Shown in pieces: positions 1 through 5,323 of a stretch of DNA of 8,283 nt. The stretch comes from CAYUCY01 sp964443525 (GTDB lineage Bacteria; Pseudomonadota; Alphaproteobacteria; Caedimonadales; Caedimonadaceae), in NCBI GenBank assembly GCA_964443525.1, contig CAYUCY010000064.1, positions 1 to 8,283 of the forward strand. The letters are read 5' to 3'. Under the pieces are notes generated by a model. That model was not told the DNA's origin. It ran no database searches and saw only the letters and a list, made by a program, of their open reading frames with translations. Position 1 is the stretch's first letter, and the number at the start of each line of letters is the position of its first letter. Made by a program: the position numbers and the translations under genes.

Positions 1-80
1 AATGTCATATAGGCATTTATATTGTTTATCAAAGGCTTAGTTGTCAAACTCTGAATTTTTGCAACAGCGCCGTCATTAGT

Positions 81-1259
81 ATGACTGCTTCTACACCTTC
101 AGTGGAAGGAGTTTCAATACTCAATTTTCTCGTTGAGGATGCAATATATAAAATCGTTTCTCACGCCTCACCAAAATCTATTTTAAATTTATCACAAACG
201 TGTTCATATTTTAACATTGTCTGTAAAAATTACATTTCTAAAAACCCATTTATTATTATTTCTGAAATAAATCCTATGTATAAAGGAACAGCTTTCGGGA
301 AAGTCGTTGATGGAAAATATTTAATCTGCGGGGAAAGAAATGGAGTTAGTCAGCTGATAATCTTAGGAGGCATAGATTCTGATATCTTAAGATTATCGGG
401 TGTTCCTTTTGAATGGTACGCATTTAGTAAAGCGATCGCTCTGGATAAAAATCTTATTTTTCCTAATTTGAACGGATTTATTTCTCAATTTTCTATTGAA
501 AATATAGAAAATCACGAAATTATAAGCCTTTTCCCAAGCGTGAACCCCAATAATTTGGGTGTCCTGCAGTTTTGTGACAATGGAAACTTCCTTGCTATTT
601 CAGAATGGGAAGAAGATCTTGAGAGTGGAGCTCTTTTATTTCTTGATTCAAATACTAAGAATCGAAGCATTCTGCACCAAGGAGGCATTGATTGTGAAAA
701 GCCATTTGTTTCACTGGGAAATTCTCGGTATCTAACCATGGGATATGATGGCAGCTTTATTTGGGTAGATTACAGAAATGGACAAGTAAGATCTAATCAA
801 TCTCCTGAGCACCTTAATCTTCAAAATCGAGCAGGAAATGGCTTAGGTCAAGTTATTTTCAGGTCTTTTGATGATCCGAATGCCGGAATTTATTCTTATC
901 ATTTGGGACGCTTTGATACAGATAACAATAACGTCTCTATTTCAAATTTGAACTTTGATCCTTTAGCAGAGGGATTCAAATATTGTAAAATGTTTTTTTA
1001 TAACAATAAATTGATTACAGTAGGATCAACGATCAGTTCTTCAGATCTTTATTTTTCTAACGAAGAATATCGTTCATCGAGCATCATTACCATCTATAAT
1101 GTAGATTCAGGAGAAAATATTTACAGCCATCATTTCTTAGAAAACTCTCGATTTTGTCCTCACGACATCGAATTGTTCAACAGGAAAGTTTTTCTTCTTT
1201 CTCGGACAAAAGATGACGAAACACTTTTGTCAATTTTAGATCTGAAAAATCTAATTTAG
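81..1259 (+). CDS. F-box protein with beta-propeller-like C-terminal region (candidate host-directed effector)
   Basis: The 392-residue protein begins with an F-box-like helical segment (about residues 13-55, with LNFLVEDAIYKIV then SILNLSQTCSYFNIVCKNY). The Leu/Ile spacing and the LSQTCSYF core match the F-box, which binds SKP1 in eukaryotic SCF ubiquitin ligases. The rest is rich in beta-strand patterns of hydrophobic runs closed by turns with Gly, Asp or Asn, recurring at about residues 70-97, 117-141, 160-192, 207-240, 256-290, 302-345 and 361-392; GYDGSFIWVDYRNG is a WD/Kelch-like example. F-box plus propeller is the layout of host substrate adaptors. The role as a translocated effector is inferred. 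No signal peptide is seen, so a specialised secretion system would be needed. The start is uncertain: there is no good ribosome site before 81, and the frame is open to the left edge of the window. The gene is AT-rich and has its own terminator. Confidence 0.75.
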   Translation: MTASTPSVEGVSILNFLVEDAIYKIVSHASPKSILNLSQTCSYFNIVCKNYISKNPFIIISEINPMYKGTAFGKVVDGKYLICGERNGVSQLIILGGIDSDILRLSGVPFEWYAFSKAIALDKNLIFPNLNGFISQFSIENIENHEIISLFPSVNPNNLGVLQFCDNGNFLAISEWEEDLESGALLFLDSNTKNRSILHQGGIDCEKPFVSLGNSRYLTMGYDGSFIWVDYRNGQVRSNQSPEHLNLQNRAGNGLGQVIFRSFDDPNAGIYSYHLGRFDTDNNNVSISNLNFDPLAEGFKYCKMFFYNNKLITVGSTISSSDLYFSNEEYRSSSIITIYNVDSGENIYSHHFLENSRFCPHDIELFNRKVFLLSRTKDDETLLSILDLKNLI

Positions 1260-1324
1260 GATTAAATCGCAAAAGCAAGGATATTTCTGGCGCCGCAAAC
1301 TCAACTTTTGGTAACAGATCAGAG

Positions 1325-1350
1325 AAAACCCGCCATTAAGGCGGGTTTTT
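1325..1350. terminator. Rho-independent terminator after the first F-box gene
   Basis: A perfect 10-bp stem, AAAACCCGCC (1325-1334) with GGCGGGTTTT (1340-1349), closes on the 5-base loop ATTAA. It has a T-run on the plus strand and the matching A-run on the other side, so it could act in both directions. It lies 65 bases after the stop of the F-box gene. Confidence 0.9.
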
Positions 1351-1382
1351 AATTTATAGAATCAATCCCCTCTCAAATACTA

Positions 1383-1484
1383 ACTTTGCGTAAAAATATT
1401 ATTATGCGTAGAGTCTTCTCTCATCCCTGATAGTAGACGCACAGTATGAAGTAGCTATCTCGGAGGACGACTTTGCGTATAATA
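1383..1484 (+). other. Segment with mutually exclusive pairing arms (candidate structured RNA or repeat-bound site)
   Basis: The middle arm 1401-1415 (ATTATGCGTAGAGTC) can pair along its full length with 1469-1483 (GACTTTGCGTATAAT): 12 Watson-Crick and 3 G-U pairs. The same arm can instead pair with 1383-1392 (ACTTTGCGTA), 7 Watson-Crick and 3 G-U pairs. This is possible because ACTTTGCGTA recurs at 1470-1479. Inside the larger hairpin, GATAG (1429-1433) pairs with CTATC (1455-1459) and TCC (1424-1426) with GGA (1462-1464). The wobbles favour plus-strand RNA, since the minus strand would have A-C mismatches there. No family is recognised. An alternative is three copies of a protein-binding repeat in DNA. 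No clear gene follows; a 17-codon ATG frame at 1488-1541 is the only one nearby. Confidence 0.3.
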
Positions 1485-1534
1485 CAAATGACCGAAGGTT
1501 TTCACTATGCGGTTACTTTTTTAGAGCCGTTCAC

Positions 1535-1744
1535 TCAGTGATTAACGAAAGCATCTCTGGAAAGATATTCCTCAGGAAGTTTATAGTGTTCTATTGGTAG
1601 ACTATTATTTTTTTGGATTTCCCGAGCTCTCTTTACAGGTATCTCATAGTTTTTAAAAACTTTAAATAAGAAATCAAAAAACCTAAGGTCTTTACTATTT
1701 TCATATGCAGACTTTAAGGATTCTGATAAATCATCTTCGAACAT
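1535..1744 (-). CDS. Hypothetical 69-residue protein or gene fragment
   Basis: This minus-strand frame encodes 69 residues with protein-like composition: alternating acidic and basic residues, a Phe-rich stretch (RFFDFLFKVFKNYEIP) and a hydrophilic C-terminus. I do not recognise the family. The ATG at 1744 has no convincing ribosome site in front of it, and the frame is open upstream of the ATG, so it may be a fragment. Its 5' end abuts the start of the plus-strand remnant that ends at 1960. That arrangement suggests a rearrangement junction near 1745. It could also be a chance open frame in AT-rich DNA. Confidence 0.3.
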   Translation of the reverse strand: MFEDDLSESLKSAYENSKDLRFFDFLFKVFKNYEIPVKRAREIQKNNSLPIEHYKLPEEYLSRDAFVNH

Positions 1745-1960
1745 ATAAAGGGCGGGACAGATCCTGTTTCTATCATTAAGGAAACTACTGGGGTCGAAAA
1801 ATCAGTTAAAGACATTCTGAGGCTTTCTAAAGGAAAGTTCTCTGATAAAGAATTGCAGTTGATGAAACAGGTAGGAGAAGAAGTGCCTCCTCCAACAGAT
1901 ATGCCACCCTCTCCACCTCCTACAGATTCACCTCCACCGCTGCCCATAATAGGTAAGTAA
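1730..1960 (+). pseudogene. 3' remnant of a gene with a proline-rich tail
   Basis: The plus strand holds an open frame that starts after a TAA at 1727-1729, has no plausible start, and ends at TAA 1958-1960 just before a strong terminator. It reads as a hydrophilic helical stretch (VEKSVKDILRLSKGKFSDKE, then LQLMKQVGEE) followed by a tail with the repeated unit PPPTD (PPPTDMPPSPPPTDSPPPLP), ending PIIGK. Being in frame with a stop and a terminator points to the true 3' end of a gene whose 5' part is lost. An ATG at 1862 could start a short peptide but has no ribosome site. Proline-rich tails of this kind occur in proteins that bind SH3, EVH1 or profilin domains; any such role here is speculation. 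Confidence 0.5.
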
Positions 1961-1963
1961 ATT

Positions 1964-1992
1964 AAAAACCCGCCATTGAGGCGGGTTTTTTT
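1964..1992. terminator. Rho-independent terminator, near-copy of the one at 1325
   Basis: The stem AAAAACCCGCC (1964-1974) and GGCGGGTTTTT (1980-1990) closes on ATTGA and continues into a 7-base T-run ending at 1992. It differs from the terminator at 1325-1350 by one loop base over 25 bases. It lies right after the stop at 1960 and can also serve the minus-strand operon that comes down to 2055. Confidence 0.9.
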
Positions 1993-1996
1993 GGAA

Positions 1997-2029
1997 CTGA
2001 TACTCTCTTGACCCTCAAGAGAGTATCAG
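1997..2029. repeat. Perfect 15-bp inverted repeat with 3-base loop
   Basis: CTGATACTCTCTTGA (1997-2011) and TCAAGAGAGTATCAG (2015-2029) are perfect reverse complements around CCC. It sits four bases from the terminator at 1964-1992 and downstream of the toxin-antitoxin operon. Neither side has a clear T-run of its own. It could protect a 3' end or add to termination of the minus-strand transcript, or be the trace of an inserted palindromic element. Confidence 0.8.
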
Positions 2030-2054
2030 AGTCTTTGAATGCGGTTGATTTTAG

Positions 2055-2174
2055 TTAAATTTCCTGATTGAGCCGCTCCTTACAAATGTCATGCAGGGTA
2101 TTGAGAAGCTCTCTTATTTCTTTGATAGCGGGCTTGCTGAATATAGGAATGATTTTCGAAAACGAATCAGACAT
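2055..2174 (-). CDS. Small 39-residue ORF behind the toxin gene
   Basis: An ATG at 2174 opens a 39-codon frame ending in TAA (2055-2057), 38 bases after the toxin stop and in the same direction. The product starts MSDSFSKIIPIFSKPAIKEI and continues with an amphipathic helix (RELLNTLHDICKERLNQEI). I do not recognise it. The ribosome site is weak (GAGCG about 8 bases before the ATG). Protein-like composition and position before the hairpin and terminator support a real third gene of the operon. It may instead be a leftover fragment. Confidence 0.4.
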   Translation of the reverse strand: MSDSFSKIIPIFSKPAIKEIRELLNTLHDICKERLNQEI

Positions 2175-2212
2175 GAGAGCACGCTCTGAATTGTGTTATA
2201 AGAATAGAAGGG

Positions 2213-2488
2213 TTATACATCATCGTAAATGTCTTTCCTGTGCTTGATTGCGATGATGAGCACCGTCTGTGTTTGCGAGTCAATTCGGTAGACGATACGA
2301 TAATCGCTAACCCTAAGCCTACGGTGACCTTTGAGGCTGTATCTCAATGGCTTTCCGAAGCCGATGGGATCTGTTGTCAGGCGTTCTTCAATCGCCCGTT
2401 TGATGAGTGATTTGGCGCCGGCCGGTAAATCGGGAATATGTTTACGGACAACTTCTTCCAGATATCGGATCTGATATTTTATTTCCAT
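2213..2488 (-). CDS. RelE/ParE-type toxin
   Basis: This 91-residue protein has the size and sequence pattern of the RelE/ParE superfamily. An N-terminal helical region leads to KPLRYSLKGHRRLRVSDYRI (residues 46-65), then VYRID and the C-terminal IIAIKHRKDIYDD. Arg56, Arg57, Arg59, Arg64, Lys82, His83, Arg84 and Tyr88 are the kind of basic and aromatic residues used by RelE-type mRNA interferases. Whether the target is ribosome-bound mRNA (RelE-like) or gyrase (ParE-like) cannot be settled here; the His/Arg-rich end favours RelE-like. Its ATG lies inside the end of the antitoxin gene (10-base overlap, 2479-2488), the usual translational coupling for such pairs. The frame is intact. Confidence 0.9.
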   Translation of the reverse strand: MEIKYQIRYLEEVVRKHIPDLPAGAKSLIKRAIEERLTTDPIGFGKPLRYSLKGHRRLRVSDYRIVYRIDSQTQTVLIIAIKHRKDIYDDV

Positions 2489-2700
2489 GCGTCGTCATGT
2501 CCGACGGTCTTAGCTTCTTCAATATCAAGCTTTTCAGCAAGCTGCGATAAATAGAAGTCTTCCCTCTTTTCAAGCGCCTCAAGGGTCAATTCTCGGACGA
2601 GACTTGAGACAGATTTATGTTCGTGGGCCGCGAAACGAGAAAGAATGCTGGCGGTGGACTTCTCAAATGTCACATTAATTCTGGGGTTCTTTGTAGGCAT
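2479..2700 (-). CDS. Ribbon-helix-helix antitoxin (RelB-like)
   Basis: The 73-residue protein opens with a basic, strand-forming segment (NPRINVTFEKSTASILSRFA) followed by two helices (HKSVSSLVRELTLEALEKRE). This is the ribbon-helix-helix DNA-binding fold of Arc/MetJ type. A C-terminal arm (LSQLAEKLDIEEAKTVGHDD, then AWK) would wrap the toxin, as in RelB-like antitoxins. I chose the ATG at 2700 rather than the longer frame from 2730. GGAG (2710-2713 on the complement) stands 9 bases before it, and the longer start lies within the operator/promoter. It is the first gene of the operon and probably represses its own promoter together with the toxin. Confidence 0.88.
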   Translation of the reverse strand: MPTKNPRINVTFEKSTASILSRFAAHEHKSVSSLVRELTLEALEKREDFYLSQLAEKLDIEEAKTVGHDDAWK

Positions 2701-2716
2701 GGGAAATATCTCCAAA

Positions 2717-2764
2717 AGTGTTACTATCATATAAAGAGTAACACTATTACATCACCTTGTCAAC
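2717..2764 (-). promoter_or_regulatory. Toxin-antitoxin promoter with palindromic operator
   Basis: A perfect 9-bp inverted repeat, AGTGTTACT (2717-2725) and AGTAACACT (2737-2745), with an 11-base AT-rich spacer, lies just upstream of the antitoxin ribosome site. On the minus strand a consensus -35 TTGACA (complement of 2759-2764) stands upstream. The -10 is ambiguous: TACTCT has 17-bp spacing but matches poorly, while TATGAT in the palindrome spacer matches better but would need a weaker -35 (TGATGT). Either way the palindrome overlaps the core promoter, which fits autorepression by the antitoxin. Confidence 0.7.
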
Positions 2765-2800
2765 CATAAGAGCGGGGTTCCTATGAAAGTCAGGCGATTT

Positions 2801-2932
2801 TCAGCATATTGTGAACTCATCCTTCTTGAGCAGCTTTTTCTTCTTAAGGTCTTCAATATGGGCGTCTGAGGCCGCCCTTGGGCTCTTTTGTGCTCAATTT
2901 TTCCCAAAATCCATCCTCTCACGCCCTCTCAT
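2801..2932 (-). pseudogene. Decayed short ORF with Lys-rich C-terminus and one in-frame TGA
   Basis: The ATG at 2932 overlaps the stop of the preceding minus-strand frame in an ATGA junction. The frame reads MRGRERMDFGKN, a TGA, then AQKSPRAASDAHIEDLKKKK and LLKKDEFTIC before its stop at 2801-2803. Replacing the TGA by Trp gives a coherent small basic protein. The C-terminal IEDLKKKKLLKKDEF recalls YdcH-like (DUF465) proteins, which end in a LKK-x-LxLKDEI pattern. The match is short and may be coincidence. No other open frame explains this stretch. Confidence 0.35.
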
Positions 2933-3093
2933 TTTAACTTGACGGTGCCGTCCCACTTCGTTTGATCGAAGGCAGTTGCATTAATCCCACACAGAAGGAA
3001 GTTGAGCTTATGCAGACGAACCAAATGAGCCTTTAGAGGGGAGGTTTGCGGCTCAGTGCAGGAATTGGGGTTTTTAGAGGGAAAGATCCCGAT
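2929..3093 (-). pseudogene. Fragment of an unrecognised gene
   Basis: An open minus-strand frame of 54 codons without a clear start begins after a TAG at about 3094 and ends in TGA (2929-2931). Its 3' half is protein-like (VRLHKLNFLLCGINATAFDQ, then TKWDGTVKLK). It begins inside the end of the frame that runs 3538-3074 and is shifted relative to it. It may therefore be the frameshifted continuation of that gene, or the 5' part of a separate exported protein, because KLNFLLCGINATA resembles a short signal sequence. Its stop overlaps the ATG of the next frame. Confidence 0.35.
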
Positions 3094-3538
3094 CTACATG
3101 GATATACTTAAGGGACTTCTTAGAAGAGACCATCGCCGGACCATCCTTGGTCTGGACAAGATAGAAATTGGAAAAAGAAAACGTACTACGTGCCTTGAGG
3201 TTAGGGTCTTCAAGTGTGACAACTGTAAAGTCTTCGCCCTTGCGGTTCAAAGATTTATGAACGAGAAGATTTGAAATCTGAACAAGGAATACAAAGTAAC
3301 ACAAGAGAACAACCGTCCATGTGATTTAGAGGGGTTTACTGTAGAAGAGAGTTTTCAAATAGGGAATCCATCTGATATGGGGTTTGGAACTCTTTTGGAT
3401 GAGAACGTAGTCACGTTGGGCGATCTCAAGTTTTGCCTCGATGATTCTGTGACCCCTCTTATCTCTTAAAAAAAGGATGGGAAGAAGGTACCCCGGATAA
3501 AAGTAAAAAACCTCTTATTTTAAGCTTGTGTTTTTCAT
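3074..3538 (-). pseudogene. Decayed membrane-protein gene with two in-frame TAA codons
   Basis: From an ATG at 3538, 26 bases after the PLD gene, one minus-strand frame runs 155 codons to TAA at 3074-3076 and is interrupted only by TAA at 3515-3517 and 3326-3328. The pieces are protein-like: a hydrophobic opening (VFYFYPGYLLPILFLRDKRG), a basic helical stretch (HRIIEAKLEIAQRDYVLIQK), a second membrane segment (TWTVVLLCYFVFLVQISNLL) and a soluble tail containing GEDFTVVTLEDPNLKARS and STFSFSNFYLVQTKDGPAMV. I do not recognise the family. Orientation and spacing make it the former fourth gene of the mmyA-mmyB-PLD operon. Two separate short genes are possible, but the second would lack a good start codon. 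Confidence 0.5.
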
Positions 3539-3564
3539 GAGACATCTTTGAAAATCCCTAAAAT

Positions 3565-4155
3565 CTAGATGGGCTGAGAGCTTTTATTTCTTTGGATCCA
3601 GTTGTCTTTGTAGATCCGCGCGAGCTGCTCATCTTTGATGAAAAGAAGATTCTCTGCGTTTCTAGAATTAGCGCCTTCACTCCAATTGTAAGACCCTGAA
3701 ATCGTCGTTGTTTCATCGAGAATCATGATCTTGTTGTGAGCGATTCCCGGGACTTTATCGAGGCGCACATCGATGCCTTCCTGAAGGAGCCTTTTGATCT
3801 GAGACTTACGGCCGTTCATCTGGCTTTTATCACAAAGGACTTTAACAGTTACGCCTCTCCTTTTAGCCTCAATCAAGGCATCTGCAAGGGGAATTGAGGT
3901 GAAGGCGTAGGCATGGACCAGAATTTCTTCTTTGGCTTGTTTGATCTCGTTCACAATCTTCTCTTCACATCCTCCCTGAGGTGAGAAACACGTTCTGATC
4001 ATGTTCTCCTGAATCGAAAGAGCAGGAGAGGGTATTTGAGGCGGTTCCTTGATCACCTCCGACGTGATGTAGCCTGCGGCAAAGCTTGCCAGCATGAAGA
4101 TGCTGAAGAGGAATGAGCTCAGAGATTCAGAGGAGGAGGTTCTTCTTTTCTTCAT
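3565..4155 (-). CDS. Membrane-anchored phospholipase D-like nuclease (Nuc family)
   Basis: The 196-residue protein has one complete HKD motif, His140-x-Lys142-x4-Asp147, followed by GSYNWS (154-159) and Glu168-Asn169. That is the single-motif layout of the Nuc-type endonucleases, which act as dimers. Residues about 15-33 form a hydrophobic helix after a basic start (MKKRR), so it is a membrane anchor or signal peptide and the catalytic domain should face the periplasm. In this family the His attacks a phosphodiester; Nuc from plasmid pKM101 cleaves DNA without base specificity. The gene starts 8 bases after the mmyB stop, in one operon, with only a weak AAGG further upstream, so translation is probably coupled. 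The catalytic residues are intact. A lipid-hydrolysing role cannot be excluded from sequence alone. Confidence 0.88.
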   Translation of the reverse strand: MKKRRTSSSESLSSFLFSIFMLASFAAGYITSEVIKEPPQIPSPALSIQENMIRTCFSPQGGCEEKIVNEIKQAKEEILVHAYAFTSIPLADALIEAKRRGVTVKVLCDKSQMNGRKSQIKRLLQEGIDVRLDKVPGIAHNKIMILDETTTISGSYNWSEGANSRNAENLLFIKDEQLARIYKDNWIQRNKSSQPI

Positions 4156-4163
4156 GGGGGTGC

Positions 4164-4745
4164 TTAGGACCTTACAAAACGGAGAAGAAGCGTCTCGTCT
4201 CCTCTGTCAGCATTTTTTAGGGCCTTGATGTAAGTGTCCCTTGTTTGTGAGGCGTGCACAAGGCTTTTTCGACCCCATATAAATCGTGACCTTCCATTGT
4301 TTACGAGAAGGGCGTCAGCCATCAGCCGTGCATGACTGCCGTTGCCGTTCGGAAAAGCGTGAATCTGAACCAGCCTGTGATGAAACCTGGCTGCAATTTC
4401 ATCGATCGGGAACGTCTTATGATGCACCCAATAGGTCACATCATCACAAAGAGCTTTAAGGGATTCTTGGATGACAGGGTAAGGGATTCCGATATTTGTA
4501 TTATGGGTCCGAAACCGGCCGGCCCATTTCCATGTCTTATCAAACATCCTTTTGTGAAGTTTCTGAAGGAATGGGACGCTTAGAAGGTCTTTTTGTTTTC
4601 TTGAGAAAAGCCATCTCTCTGCCTCCAGAATGTTTGCTTGCTCCCATTCATTGAGCTGATCTTGCGTTGTGATGTGTTGCGGGAGAAGGGCCTCCGCATC
4701 ATCCTGATTATAGGGCGTTGCCCCTTCGGGGTAGACGAATTTCAT
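4164..4745 (-). CDS. mmyB: Mobile mystery protein B (Fic-domain protein) with altered Fic motif
   Basis: The 193-residue protein has the family's N-terminus (EGATPYNQDDAEALLP, then HITTQDQLNEWEQANILEA). The conserved WKWAGRFRTHNTNIGI (residues 72-87) precedes the Fic core. Fic enzymes transfer AMP or related groups through HxFx(D/E)GNGRxxR. Here residues 129-140 are HAFPNGNGSHAR: catalytic His129 and the GNG anion hole remain, but the following Arg is Ser137 and the acidic position is Asn133. Asn there is, as I recall, usual in MmyB, so the Arg-to-Ser change is the notable one. The gene overlaps mmyA by ATGA (4742-4745). The family was described as a two-gene, addiction-like module with MmyA, common on plasmids and other mobile DNA. 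Confidence 0.88.
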   Translation of the reverse strand: MKFVYPEGATPYNQDDAEALLPQHITTQDQLNEWEQANILEAERWLFSRKQKDLLSVPFLQKLHKRMFDKTWKWAGRFRTHNTNIGIPYPVIQESLKALCDDVTYWVHHKTFPIDEIAARFHHRLVQIHAFPNGNGSHARLMADALLVNNGRSRFIWGRKSLVHASQTRDTYIKALKNADRGDETLLLRFVRS

Positions 4746-5209
4746 TCAGAATCCTCTTCCCAGATGAGCGAGATATTCTTGCGGCGTTTAATATCCTCTA
4801 TAATTTTGAGGATTTGGTATTCTTGTTCAGCAGGGTCCGTTCCCTGATCTTCCAATCCCATGGAATGAGACGTTCTCTTGACAAGGGATTCAGCCTTTTT
4901 TCGGATCTGCTTTTCAACGGTCTCTTCGAGAGGAGCCTCAGGAATCAGAACATAGAACAAACGACAATTCATTCCTGCGGCTACTTTCTTTAGGGACGCA
5001 AGAGTAATAGTGTTTGCTCCTTCTGTTTTTTCAAGCTGTTGTAACCCCTGAGGCGACATTTTTACTCTCTTAGCGGCTTGTGGGAGGCTCATTCCGAGAG
5101 CCTCCCTTATTGTTTTAATCCACCCATGAGGAGGTCGTTCAAGACGAGCAAAGCGTTTGATAGGAGTGATCTGCTTATCAATTTGTCGTATGAGAAGGTC
5201 TTTCATCAT
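4742..5209 (-). CDS. mmyA: Mobile mystery protein A (helix-turn-helix regulator)
   Basis: From the ATG at 5209 the product is 155 residues. It opens MMKDLLIRQIDKQITP and carries the family block PPHGWIKTIREALGMSLPQA (from about residue 26), an HTH of the lambda-repressor/Xre type continuing to KRVKMSPQGLQQLEKTEGAN, then TITLASLKKVAAGMNCRLFY. The longer frame from 5245 is rejected because its first codons lie in the promoter -10 to spacer region. ATG 5206 is an equally good start. MmyA always accompanies MmyB and probably represses the operon through the AACTTGAT sites upstream. The C-terminal 60 residues are highly charged and probably helical. The stop overlaps the mmyB start. Confidence 0.87.
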   Translation of the reverse strand: MMKDLLIRQIDKQITPIKRFARLERPPHGWIKTIREALGMSLPQAAKRVKMSPQGLQQLEKTEGANTITLASLKKVAAGMNCRLFYVLIPEAPLEETVEKQIRKKAESLVKRTSHSMGLEDQGTDPAEQEYQILKIIEDIKRRKNISLIWEEDSE

Positions 5210-5217
5210 CAACTCAT

Positions 5218-5291
5218 AACTTGATATATATATTAATATAATCAAGTTTTACCTTGAAATCAATCCTAAAGTAATCAAGAGATAACTTGAT
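5218..5291 (-). promoter_or_regulatory. mmyA promoter with repeated AACTTGAT operator half-sites
   Basis: On the minus strand, -35 TTGATT (complement of 5258-5263) and -10 TATATT (complement of 5235-5240) are separated by exactly 17 bp, placing transcription start near 5228, about 20 bases before the mmyA ATG. Four half-sites surround it: AACTTGAT (5218-5225) and ATCAAGTT (5241-5248) bracket the -10, and ATCAAG (5274-5279) with CTTGAT (5286-5291) form a tighter palindrome upstream of the -35. This is the arrangement of an autoregulated HTH repressor; MmyA is the obvious candidate. Confidence 0.72.
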
Positions 5292-5323
5292 ATTCTGTGA
5301 GAAAATATTCCTTCGGTCACTCA

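Noticed and set aside
1714..1947. Gly-rich minus-strand open frame
   Set aside because: It is the antisense of the proline-rich coding remnant; the Gly runs mirror the Pro codons and no ribosome site is present.
3056..3304. Plus-strand 72-codon frame in the decayed region
   Set aside because: The minus strand in the same bases is more protein-like and continues the operon direction.
2801..3538. Reassigned stop codons (TGA as Trp or TAA as an amino acid)
   Set aside because: Both TAA and TGA interrupt here and a frameshift is also needed, while intact neighbours end normally in TAA, TGA and TAG. Gene decay explains it more simply.
4332..4993. Several plus-strand open frames opposite mmyA and mmyB
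   Set aside because: They are antisense to well-recognised genes and have no family features.
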